From: Dactylorhiza incarnata
Taxonomy: Eukaryota; Streptophyta; Magnoliopsida; Asparagales; Orchidaceae
Reading direction: 5' to 3'
Assembly: GCA_033032865.1 (NCBI GenBank)
Contig: JAWHQI010000013.1
Location: forward strand, 3,472,001-3,536,000
Length of the DNA stretch: 64,000 nt
This document shows, piece after piece, positions 42,996 to 53,234 of the stretch. The stretch's first letter is position 1. Each line of letters begins with the position of its first letter. Position numbers and translations under genes: made by a program. Under the pieces are notes generated by a model, which did no database searches, was not told the DNA's origin, and saw only the letters and a program-made list of their open reading frames with translations.

Positions 42996-44720
42996 AGAAA
43001 GAAAATGGGTTGTCTGTAAACAACACCTAGAGGGGGGGGGGGGGGTGATAGGGTGTTTTCAATTTCTTTGCTACTTTACTGGTTTATCAATCATAGCACA
43101 CAAGCATCACAGAAAACACACAATGATTTATAGTGGTTCCCAACTAGACAATGTGTCTAGAGGTAGCCCAATGTCCCTCCCACCTATCTAGAAGTGTGCT
43201 AGACTAGGCAACTTCTCCAACTTAGATCTTTTCACTATAATCATATCATACAACTCAGGTTCACACAGAACCCTACAAAGCTCAAATTTTACAGGCCCTA
43301 CAAACTCAAATCTTCAACAAGATCCTACCAAAACACAGGTTCACCAAGAACCCTACCAACTCAGGTCTATCACTAGATCCTACATCTCAGACTCACAAAG
43401 AGCCCTACAAAGTAATACAGAGATGTAGTTGTAGAAGAGAAGACTTCAGAAATAAGAACTTGAATCACATATCTTCTTCTTCTTGTAACAATAAGCCCAA
43501 AGAGCTTGTGGATCAATGAACCTTTCTTTAGAATCTTCTGTAGAACTTCACCGCACAACAACAATGAAGATTTCTTTTCTTTGTTGATTCTTTTCTTTCT
43601 CTCTTCAGAAAGTATGTGTGAGAATAAAGCTTGAGAGAATTCTAAGTTGTATCTCCTGTATATAAAATATCTCCTTTTATATGCTCTCCAATTTTGCATA
43701 AAACCCCTTATTGATTATTCCATAATCAATTTCCCGTTTGAAAACGTGTTGCAGAATTTGGCAATTCTTTATCATAATTACTGGCCTTTCTTGGAACTTG
43801 CAGAAAATAGAAATAATAAATTTCATTCTTAATCACTGTATAACGGCTATATTCGGTAGAGAATATATCATTTACTACTCCTTGATTTCTGTGCAAGATA
43901 GGTGTCGTGCACATTCCTTGAATATCAATTTCCAAGAAAGTCTATGCATTAAATGCTCCTTTGCACTCCGTCAAGACGATGTTAATCCTTCAAGACGATA
44001 TCGTCTTGATTAGTGTATACGACATATATACTTCACGACGATATCGTCGATATACTTTCTTCTTCATGGCTCTACATAATATCAGAATGATATTACTCCT
44101 TCTAGACGACATCGTCGAGATGTTACTTTCATTTGGACTTAGACTTATTCTTCAGGCTGACTGTCTTTCTTTAAGATGATATCATCTTCATCTTCTAGAC
44201 GACATGAGGTCTTCAAGCCGATTTCTGTCCAAGTGAACCTTTCTTTATGAATCAAATATATATATCTTTTATCCTTAAAGGTTGAACTTCTTCTTCAAGA
44301 CGATATCGTAGAGACATCTTAGCTTTAAAACGATAAGATTTCTTAAAGATGATGTCGTCGATATCTGAACTTAGTTTTATCCATGGCAAGCTATCTTTAA
44401 GACGATATCGTCGATATCTGAACTTAGCTTTATCTACGACAAGCTTTCTACAACCTTCAAGTCGATGTGTCTTCATCAAGACGATAGCGTCGAAACTATT
44501 TTGACGATATAATACTTTTCTCCACGATTCTTCTGCTGAGCCTTGAGATGATATTTTACTTAGTTAATTTTATTACTTTTATCGTCTATATATACTGATG
44601 ATGTAGCTTTGATGCATCTGTCATAACATGAACTTAAACACAACATCAAAGACAACTTAACGTATTTATACTTGTGTTCCTTATTCAAATCTAGAGACAT
44701 TGATGGTACATTACCCAACA
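42996..44720 (-). repeat. 3' LTR of E8, 1725 bp
   Basis: On the minus strand it starts TGTTGGGTAATGTACC and ends near TTTTCTTTCT, the final CA being decayed. It shares the E7 LTR layout: a U3 array with AAGACGATATCGTCTT at 43992-44007 and GACGATATCGTCGATAT words to 44480, phrases at 43390-43250, the GGACTACC-type block near 43190-43130 and a C tract at 43034-43047. The purine tract TAGGTGGAGAT (44721-44733) follows. Confidence 0.85.
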
Positions 44721-45185
44721 ATCTCCACCTATTTGAAGAAGCCAGAACTTACAAGTATAGATAGGCCTTACTAACAAGTATAATGATTGACAATAAATTA
44801 AGAATTTGACCACTGCATATATTAATAACAATCCAATACATTAACAGTATATATCAGATACAAAAATGTAAAGCATAGGAGTGTGCTAGTGATTTCTAGA
44901 ATCTTACTTCTTTTCAATCCTTTTGAACATCCTTGCCTTTTCAAGAAGGTCCTGCTTTCTTTGACTGCTCAGCTTCAGCATGTTTCTGCTTTTGTCTTTC
45001 AAAGTAGTAATAGGGTTTGGGGTGATATCTGAGAGGTGCATGTGCAGGTACTGATGTATCTTCCCTTTTGATCTTGTTCCAGTAATCCCTTCTACCAGCT
45101 TCACACATTTCATATTTTTTCCATTCTTCTGAGTTGTATAAGGTGCCCCTATCATGCTTTCCTTATTGAAACAGGTTCCATGTGT

Positions 45186-46154
45186 TTAGAATGATATCTC
45201 TAGAGCAGGGGATCCATTCTTCAAAGTTTGATTTCTTTTTATCTCTTCCATTTTCCTCCTTTTAGCTTCTTGTTCTTCAGGGTCAACAGAGTGCCTTTTG
45301 CTTTTCCTGATTTGTCTACTTCCACTTATAGGCTCATCAACAAAATATTCTTGATAGCTCTCAGGCTCTTGAGACTGTTCTTCAGGCGCTTCAGGCATTT
45401 CATTTGAGATGGATCTACATAGAGATTGCCTTCAGGAATTGGATGTTGGTAGGCTATCCCATAGTAGAGTGGTGCCAAATCCAAAGAGAATCTTACTTCA
45501 TTTGCCAGCCACATGGCATGGTGACTTGACATTATCTCCCCCTTTCTGGCTTCTGAAATTATTTCTTTAGAGAGAAAAACTTGACAAGGCAGAAGTTGTC
45601 TGGCCAGAAGGTTGTTCACATTACCATTGGCATCCATATGAGTTCCCTGAGATGCCCTGACAGCTTGATGGAAAGAATTTGACAAATAATCTTGGTTTAC
45701 TTGAAACTGGTGCATCAGAGTATCACCTACATTGTCCACAAGCTCTTGATTTACTTGAGCAGAGGAGGATATTCTTTGAAGGACAGTGTTGCTGGCATCT
45801 TCAAAATCATGGAAATTCACATCTTGGTTCTGGATGATAAAATGCTGATTGTCTCTAAGGGTAGATAATCTATCAAGCACAATGTTTAGTTGTTGTCCAA
45901 TTAGATGGGTAGCTTGACTTATATTGGCAATTTCTGCCCCAGTATTTTCTACAGCGTTTGCAGCAGTCTGATATACAGTGGAGTTTTGATGGTTTATATG
46001 GTTGATATTTTCTTGGAGGGCATCTATCCTGGCAGAGAGATCATTTCTGCAGCCTGTGATAGCCTGATTTACATAGGATTCAAAGCTTTCTCATTGTCTA
46101 TCCAATAGATTTTCCATATGTGACAGAAAATCAGGTGATGGAACTCTGAGAGCT
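45186..46154 (-). pseudogene. E8 3' ORF, C-terminal part
   Basis: From 46154 the minus strand reads a long helical, coiled-coil-like region (SHMENLLDRQ, stop, ESFESYVNQAITGC, ARIDALQENINHINHQN, TLRDNQHFIIQNQ), then 45880-45326 with VFLSKEIISEARKGEIMSS, and in another frame an acidic-basic tail (EEQEAKRRKMEEIKRN, to 45186). It was cut from its N-terminal part (51710-52746) by E9. The architecture (globular N domain, linker, coiled coil) matches the E11 ORF. No membrane segment is visible. Confidence 0.7.
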
Positions 46155-47755
46155 TGTTGGAACAACCCTATTACTGATTTGGGCTAGGATCATTATCTGT
46201 TTATTAGGATCAAGTTGACCCCAATGTATAGTCAATGGGTCAAGAGTTTAGGCTGTCAGAACTCAAGAAAGTATTCAGGTTCTGCGTTCGACAAACTCCA
46301 TACTGCGTTCGACGAACAACTTGCACTCTGCGTTCGACGAACGACTTGCTTCAATCTCAACTGCTCAGCGGTTGACGATTTTATCCAGTCTCAGCAGTCG
46401 ACGATTTATCCAGTCTCAGCGGTCGACGATTTTATCCAGTCTCAGCGGTCGACGAAATATTCAGTTCGATGAACTCCAGCGTCCGTTCGACGAACTCAGC
46501 CTGCGTTCGACGAATATCTTCAGATCAACGACCTCCAGCTTGAGATCGACGAACACAACATTGTGTTCGACGAAATTTGTTCAGATCGATGATTATTTCA
46601 GTTCAGTATTTCAGACAGATTATATTATTCTATTCTCTGAACTCAGATCTCTCATCAGCAACGGCTCTATTCTTCCAGATAAGTAAGGATATTATATTTC
46701 CTTTTATTATTTCAAAAATAGCCATTGACATTTCCTTGGAAAAGGACACTTTCATGGAAAAGGAAAAGATAAACGGTGTATCAGATTTGCAGTACATGAT
46801 ATATCTCATCTGAATATTTTATTCCTTAATTTAAGGGATTTGAATTTCAAATTTGTTAGAGATTTGAAAAAGAAAAGGAAGAAGATATATAGTATCTCAT
46901 TACAGAATCGGATTATTTTTACAACACATCACAGAATAACTGCACAAAAAAAAAGAAAGAGGAAGAAAAAAAGAAAGAATGAAAGAGGAAGAAGAACAAA
47001 AAAGCTAACAGATCATCTTCATCTTCTTCAAGCAGCACTCATTTACTGAGAACATCAACTCTACTCTCTCAGTCATCTGCTGCAAGTTCAGATCTTCAAA
47101 AGAGAAACAAATAATCTGAGAAACATTTGTCTCTCAGATTTATCAGCTATCAGGAAGATACAAGAAATCTCTTTCAAGTGAAAGCTCCATCCTCAAGTTG
47201 TCAACAAATCTTAATCAGACAGAGGAGCTTTACAACATCATCAATCCACTAGTCTTCTCTCAGAATATTGACAGAGAAGAACATCTAACCCTTCTTATCC
47301 CCTCTTGTACATGGTTATAACTCCCTTCAAAAGTTAACCCATTGGTGGCAGGGCACCTGAACAAAAACCTGTGGTCGGGTTAGAGAACCTGATCAAAAGC
47401 TCCCTTGGTGTGTGGACACCTGATCAAAAACCCCTTGGTGATAGGGCACCTGATCAAAAACCTAGTGGATCCTACCAAGTGTGGTAGAAGAGTAGACGTA
47501 CCCAGGTTTATTGGGGAACTACTATAAAAATCCTTGTGTTCTCTGTGTTGTGATTTTCTGTGTGCTGATTTTTTTTATTTAGTTTTATAACTCACTTTAC
47601 AATACACATATGAGTAACACTATTTTAATTCCGCTATAAAAATTAAGTGAAAAGTTTTTAATACTCTATTCACCCCCCCCCCCCCCCCCCCTTAGAGTAA
47701 ATCTAAGATCTAACCTCACTTTCAATTGGTATCAAAGCATATCAATTGACTTTCA
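46155..47755 (+). repeat. 5' LTR of E9, 1601 bp
   Basis: U3 carries GTTCGACGAAC and GGTCGACGATTTTATCCAGTC words (46280-46590). R/U5 has tandem phrases with GGGCACCTGATCAAAAACC (47340-47465), the TAGAAGAGTAGACGTACCC...GGGGAACTACTATA block, and a 20-base C tract (about 47673). The last 31 bp include an extra primer-site-like copy, TGGTATCAAAGC (47727-47738). Confidence 0.92.
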
Positions 47756-47757
47756 AT

Positions 47758-47769
47758 TGGTATCAGAGG
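47758..47769 (+). other. Primer-binding site of E9
   Basis: TGGTATCAGAGG, two bases after the LTR end. A second, older-looking copy lies 31 bp upstream inside the LTR. Confidence 0.88.
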
Positions 47770-47858
47770 GCTGTTGATTTTATATATGCTAACACCTGAA
47801 TCGTAAAGATCAATTAGATCTTAAATCTATTTTAGAGTTTTCTTTTTCTTAAAAACTC

Positions 47859-48946
47859 ATGGCACAGAACAAAGAATATTCTAGCACAAGACCTCCTATG
47901 TGCAATCTAAATAAGTTTGCACTATGGAAGGCAAGGATTAGATTTTATATTAATGCAATTGATGAAGATATTTTTAATGTCATTTTGACAGGACCTTCAA
48001 CTTCATCAACATCTCAAGATGCTCAAAAGATGCTGAAAAGTGCTGATGCCAAGGCTATGGACATATTAGCTCAAGCAATGTCAAAAGATATTTATCAAAG
48101 AGTTGCTGATTGCAATTCAGCAAGAGACATCTGGAACTCCCTCACAAGGATAGTAGCTGAATCTTCTTCCACCTCAAGTGATGCAAATACAACGTCATCA
48201 TCCAGTTCATCTGAAGATGAAAATGATGAAATGACAAAGATAAATGCTTGATGGCTATATATGACTCATACAATGATTCAAATCATGCATCTTCATCCAG
48301 CTCCAGTGATGATGAAGATGATGCAGATGAAAGAACCTTCTGCATGATGGCTATCAATGCCTCAGGAAATAATTCTGAAGAATCAGAATCTGAAAATGAT
48401 GCAGATCAGGTAGTATCTAACCTTGATTTTAATTCCACTGATTTCAAAGAAGATTTTAAAATTCTCTGTTTAGATTTATTAGAATCTGAGAAAGAAATCA
48501 CATCCCTCAGAAAAGAGTTAACAGAAATAAACAACTTAACTTCTGAAAATACTTTAAAAACATTAGAAGATCAAATTATTTCTTTGAAAAATAATTCAAT
48601 TAAGGCTGAAATTTTTGAACAACCTCTTAATGAAAGAAATATCAAGATAATGAATATCACAAGCACTAAAAATGCCAGATTAAAAGACAAAAAACTTAGC
48701 TTAAGATTTTCATCTAATATATCTCATATTCAAAAGAAAAATACTCTGAACACAGAGAATATATATAACTATTCCTTAATCAGAGATCAACGAAATCACT
48801 GCACTTTGTCAACCCGAGATCGACAAAATCAGAGTAGTTTATCAAACATATATTTTAATGATTATAAAAGAAAACTTTCAATTGGTAAAACATTTATCAG
48901 ATACAAAGGCCAATATCAATTCACTTTCAATTTGGTAATACCTTAA
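47859..48946 (+). pseudogene. E9 gag fragment, frameshifted
   Basis: The ORF starts at ATG 47859 (MAQNKEYSSTRPPMCNLNKF) and reads the N-terminal gag domain (LWKARIRFYINAIDEDIF, MSKDIYQRVADCNSARDIW). It then enters serine- and acid-rich runs and stops near 48249. An overlapping frame (48248-48946) continues the acidic stretch (SSSSDDEDDADERTFCMMAI) and a coiled-coil-like part. No zinc knuckle remains, and part of the gag domain after DIWNSLT is missing compared with E11. Confidence 0.85.
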
Positions 48947-50132
48947 CAGATAAGGACAATATAATTAACTATAAGGCAATACTTACACCTATTATAAATC
49001 TTTTAACTCCAATTGTAATCAAACAAAAAGTTATAAGATTCACTTAAATTTTTCTTATCTTAAAAACAAAGTCAGATAACTTCATGTTCTAACAGACTTT
49101 CTCAGGTCCATCAAGATTTGAGTATTCTACTCTAGTTGCATTGATCAGAAATGATCATGGCACTGAGTTTTGAATCTCTTCTGATGAGAGAATTCTGAGA
49201 GAAGGAAGGTATCAGGCAATGTTTTTCTGAGAAGATAAAAATTCCTTGGAATCCATTAACAGCTGTAGCAACTCAAATCTATAAAAAATTTCTATCATAA
49301 AAATTCCTTAGAATCCATTAACAGTTGTAGCAATTCATCATATTCATTGAATCCTATTGAAACAAAATCAACTAGGACATTTTCCTTCTAATAAAGCATA
49401 AAGGGTTTATAACAAATCCTCTCTTAAAATAGAAGAGTCCATGCATTGTTGGAACTAACCTATTAAATGAGGAGAGGAACACCACCTCTACCAGAGACAC
49501 TTTGTAGGTACAATAACAATCTTGCATCCTTCCCTACCTCCATCAAATATCCCTTCTTCTAGGGGCCTAGCTTCAGGTCTTCCTGAAACTAGGCAGGGGT
49601 AGAAGTTCTATGAAGAAGCTCCATATAATGCAGTTGCTCAGGGGGAGATATTCTATGAACTAGGCAGGGGGAGAAGCTGAAGAAGCTCCATTCTCAGGGG
49701 TAGATGCTTTATGAAAGTGAGAGACGCTTTATAAAGAAGCTACATATGTTGCAAATTTTAGATGCAATGTTTGCTCCAGCTTAATGCAAATTCAGATAAA
49801 GTTTTCATGTTCAAGTTCAGATTCAGATACAACTTTTAATATAGAAGAAGCAACAGATTCAAAGCAGATTCAGTATCAGTTATTGCTACAGCTCAGCTAA
49901 TCAGAATTCAAAAAAATCAGAGAAAGACAATACCGGAATTCAGAATACAGAAAGCAGAATTTAGAGAAAGTCAAAAGGTTCTTTTTATTAGTTTTATTTT
50001 CAATGTAAATCTCAAAACTCAGAGTATCATATTTTATATCTGATGAAATATTTAAAATCTATCAAATATATATGCTCTGTTGTTTTGTTGTTTGTTTTAT
50101 TATTCAAATTTTGTCAAATAGTGTCCTAACCC
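48947..50132 (+). other. E9 degenerate internal region with integrase vestige and purine runs
   Basis: Around 49150-49175 the plus strand reads LIRNDHGTEF, the second catalytic-aspartate block of SIRE integrase, with stops directly after it. A sequence of about 50 bp (AAAATTCCTTAGAATCCATTAACAG type) is duplicated at about 49225-49330. From 49590 to 49735, CAGGGGGAGA-like purine runs recur, similar to the polypurine tract, as in SIRE 3' regions. No open gene. Confidence 0.6.
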
Positions 50133-50146
50133 AAATAGGGGGAGAT
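50133..50146 (+). other. Polypurine tract of E9
   Basis: AAATAGGGGGAGAT immediately precedes the TGTTGG start of the 3' LTR. Confidence 0.9.
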
Positions 50147-51704
50147 TGTTGGAACAACCCTATTACTGATTTGGGCTAGGATCACTATCTGTTTATTAGG
50201 ATCAAGTTGACCCCAATGTATAGTCAATGGGTCAAGAGTTTAGGCTGTTAAAACTCAAGAAAGTATTCAGGTTCTGCGTTCGACGAACTCCATATTGCGT
50301 TCGACGAATGGCTTTTACTCTGTATTCGACGAACGGCTTGCTTCAATCTCAGCAGCTCAGCGGTCGACGATTTTATCCAGTCTCAGTTGTCGACGATTTT
50401 ATCCAATCTCAGTGGTCGACGATTTTATACAGTCTCACCAGTCGACGAAATATTCAGTTCGATGAACTCCAGCGTCCGTTCGATGAACTCAGTCTGCGTT
50501 TGGCGAATATCTTCAGATCGAAGACCTCCAGCTTGAGATCGACGAACACAATATTATGTTCGACGAAATTTGTTCAGATCGACGAATTCTTATTTCAGTT
50601 CAGTATTTCAGACAGATTATATTATTCTATTCTCTGAACTCAGATCTCTCATCAGTAACGGCTCTATTCTTCCAGATAAGTAAGGATACTATATTTCCTT
50701 TTATTATTTCGAAAATAGCCGTTGACATTTCCTTGAAAAATGACAATTTCATGGAAAAGGAAAAGATAAACGGCGTATCAGATTTGCAGTACAGGATATA
50801 TCTCTTCTGAATATTTTATTCCTTAATTTAAGGGATTTGAATTTCAAATCTGTCAGAGATTTGAAAAAGAAAAGGAAGAAGATATACAATATCTCATTAC
50901 AGAATAGGATTATTACTACAACACATTACAGAATAACTGTGCAAAGAAAAGAAAGAGGAAGAAAGAAAGAAAAAAAGAGGAAGAAGAAAGAAAAAGCTAA
51001 CATATCATCTTCATCTTCTTCAAGCAGCACTCATTTACTGAGAACATCAACTCTACTCTCTCAGTCATCTGCTGCAAGTTCAGATCTTCAAAAGAGCAAC
51101 AAATAATCTGAGAAACATTTGTCTCTCAGATTTATCAGCTATCAGGAAGATACAAGAAATCTCTTTCAAGTGAAAGCTCCATCCTCAAGCTGTCAACAAA
51201 TCTCAATCAGACAGAGGAGCTTTACAACATCATCAATCCACTAGTCTTCTCTCAGAATATTGACAGAGAAGAACATCTAACCCTTCTTATCCCCTCTTGT
51301 ACAGGGTTATAACTCCCTTCAAAAGTTAACCCATTGGTGGTAGGGCACCTGAACAAAAACCTGTGGTTGGGTTAGAGCACCTGATCAAAATCTCCCTTGG
51401 TGTGTGGACACCTGATCAAAAACCCCTTGGTGATAGGGCACCTGATCAAAAACCTAGTGGATCCTACCAAGTGTGGTAGAAGAGTACACGTACCCAGGTT
51501 TATTGGGGAACTACTATAAAAATCCTTGTGTCCTCTGTGTTGTGATTTTCTGTGTGTTGTGCTGTGTGCTGATTTGTTTTATTTAGTTTTATAACTCACT
51601 TTGCAATGCACATATAAGTAACACTATTTTAATTCCGCTATAAAAATTAAGTGAAAAGTTTTTAATACTTTCATTTGGTATCAAATCATATCAATTGACT
51701 TTCA
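50147..51704 (+). repeat. 3' LTR of E9, 1558 bp
   Basis: It is collinear with the 5' LTR with scattered differences. It lacks the C tract and about 55 bp around it (between TTTTTAATACT and TTTCATTTGG, near 51670), but keeps the internal primer-like copy and the GACTTTCA end, followed by the gagct duplication. Confidence 0.92.
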
Positions 51705-51709
51705 GAGCT

Positions 51710-52746
51710 GTGTTGGGGAGAGAATGTGGTTCAGCTTCTATTCTTGGTGGTGAAGGCAGCATTGCTGAATGACCTGTATGCTCCCCCTCCATTGGTGCAG
51801 GGGTTTCTAAGTGTTGGTCATTTTCTTCTCGATCTGTATTACAACATGGTTCTCTTTCAGGCAGCTCTAGATGAGATGGATCCACTTCCTCTTAAAGAGT
51901 AGGAGAACTATCCATTTTAGGGGTTTCTTCTCTCACAGGCTCCCCATCAACTGGAGTCAGGGGTTCTTGAGGAACTTGAGGTGCTCTGACAGGGGTCTTT
52001 GAGCCTTGAGCAGAAGGTTCACCTGCATCTTTCTTTGTAAACTTTTCTCCCACCCGCTCACTGTTTTGACATCTATCTTCTTGAGATAGTTGAGAGGAAT
52101 TGATTCTGAATTTTTAAGGAGATGAGGGATGGTATTTGAGAGTTATTAAGATAGAATTCTTCCCAATTTTGGAGAGTTGATGTTGTCTGTAATCATGTTG
52201 AACATTAACATTCCCCAATCAATCATTTTGTTTATGATTACTCTGACCATAATTTCAAACATTCCTTTTGAGACTCGATCATGCGAGCCTGTCTTACAGA
52301 GTAGTACCTTTCCAATGATGTCTATCAGTAGTTTGCCTTGCCGGTTCATCTGCATTCTCTGCAAGCTGCCATAGGGTTTGGTTTCAAAACCGCACCATTT
52401 CAATCCTTCGTAGACATCTGCATTTGTGACGTCTTCTTCTGTCTCATCCTTTTCAAAGGCAGTATGTTGTAGAATTTTGGATAGACTTTCAGTAGTCATT
52501 TGAATGTGTTGCCCATCCACAACGGTTCAAATTTCCCTTTCTGATTTGTGGAATTCGGCATTTTCAAAGAATGATGAGACAGTGGAATGGTAGATACGGG
52601 TTGGCTCTGTGAGGAGGTATTCTAATTCAGATGTGTATAGTATGGTTATGACCATGTCCAGGTCTTCCTCTAACTTCTCAAAGCCTCCTTTCAAAAGCTC
52701 TCCTCCGAAAGGGATTTTTTCATCATTCTTCTTTGGCGCAATTATA
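51710..52746 (-). pseudogene. E8 3' ORF, N-terminal domain
   Basis: The minus strand from about 52746 reads APKKNDEKIPFGGELLKGGF (its start ATG changed), then EDLDMVITILYTSELEYLL, then after a TGA the frame 52520-52146: ESLSKILQH, DVYEGLKWCGFETKPYGS, LLIDIIGKVLLCKTGSHDRVS and INKMIDWGMLMFNMI. The last blocks align with E11 (ADIVGKILLCKISAHDAV, KKKIDWASCLLKMI). A proline- and serine-rich linker follows to 51710, where E9 splits the ORF. The domain is shared by four elements here and resembles the putative plant transposon protein family. Function unknown. Confidence 0.75.
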
Positions 52747-53234
52747 TTAGCAGAGGGTTGTCGTAAGGAGGAAGAAGAAGGATTCTAGGGTTTTATGTGT
52801 GCGTGATTTCGATGCTTACACAATGCCTAATATACATAGGGTAATGCATTGGGAAGGTAAATTGGTGCATACCTATTCAAATCCTCCTGTATCATTTTGA
52901 AAATCTCATAATGGCGACGCAATCATGACAGTGTCGTGTCCTGTGATGTCATTGTATCGGTATGGATTGAGCTTTGTCATAGAGTGTGTCGTCAAAATGT
53001 CTTTACTCTTGTCATTGATACGTGGTTGTTGTCGACGAGACTTCATCAATGTCGTTGTTATAAATTAAGATGATATTCCTTGAGAGGCTATTCTGCTCTA
53101 GAGGACTTAAAGTTGTGCCTTCTGGTGTTCCTATCTTCAAAATCTAAGATTGTCAGATCACTTTAGGGTGGAGCATGGGTGAGATCCAACCCATAAAAAT
53201 ATTTCATACTTACTAAGGGGGAAATATAATGGAT
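52747..53234 (-). promoter_or_regulatory. Possible internal promoter region of the E8 3' ORF
   Basis: Between RNase H and the 3' ORF lies about 490 bp without coding sequence. It holds GTCG-containing words (GGCGACGCAATC, GTGTCGTCAAAATG, GTTGTCGACGAGAC; 52912-53045), a TATGTATATTAGG box (about 52828-52840, minus) and an AAAACCCTAGAATCC stretch (about 52785) resembling the telo-box of plant 5' leaders. The order matches E6 and E7. Confidence 0.5.

Larger units (their letters stand above)
46155..51704 (+). mobile_element. Non-autonomous SIRE-type copia E9, duplication GAGCT
   Basis: LTRs 46155-47755 and 50147-51704 (TGTTGGAACAACCC...GACTTTCA) enclose only 2.4 kb. The duplication gagct flanks it (46150-46154 and 51705-51709) inside the E8 3' ORF. 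The internal region has a gag fragment, a vestige of integrase and purine-rich SIRE 3' sequence, with no RT, RNase H or 3' ORF. It would have needed proteins from another element. Confidence 0.93.
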
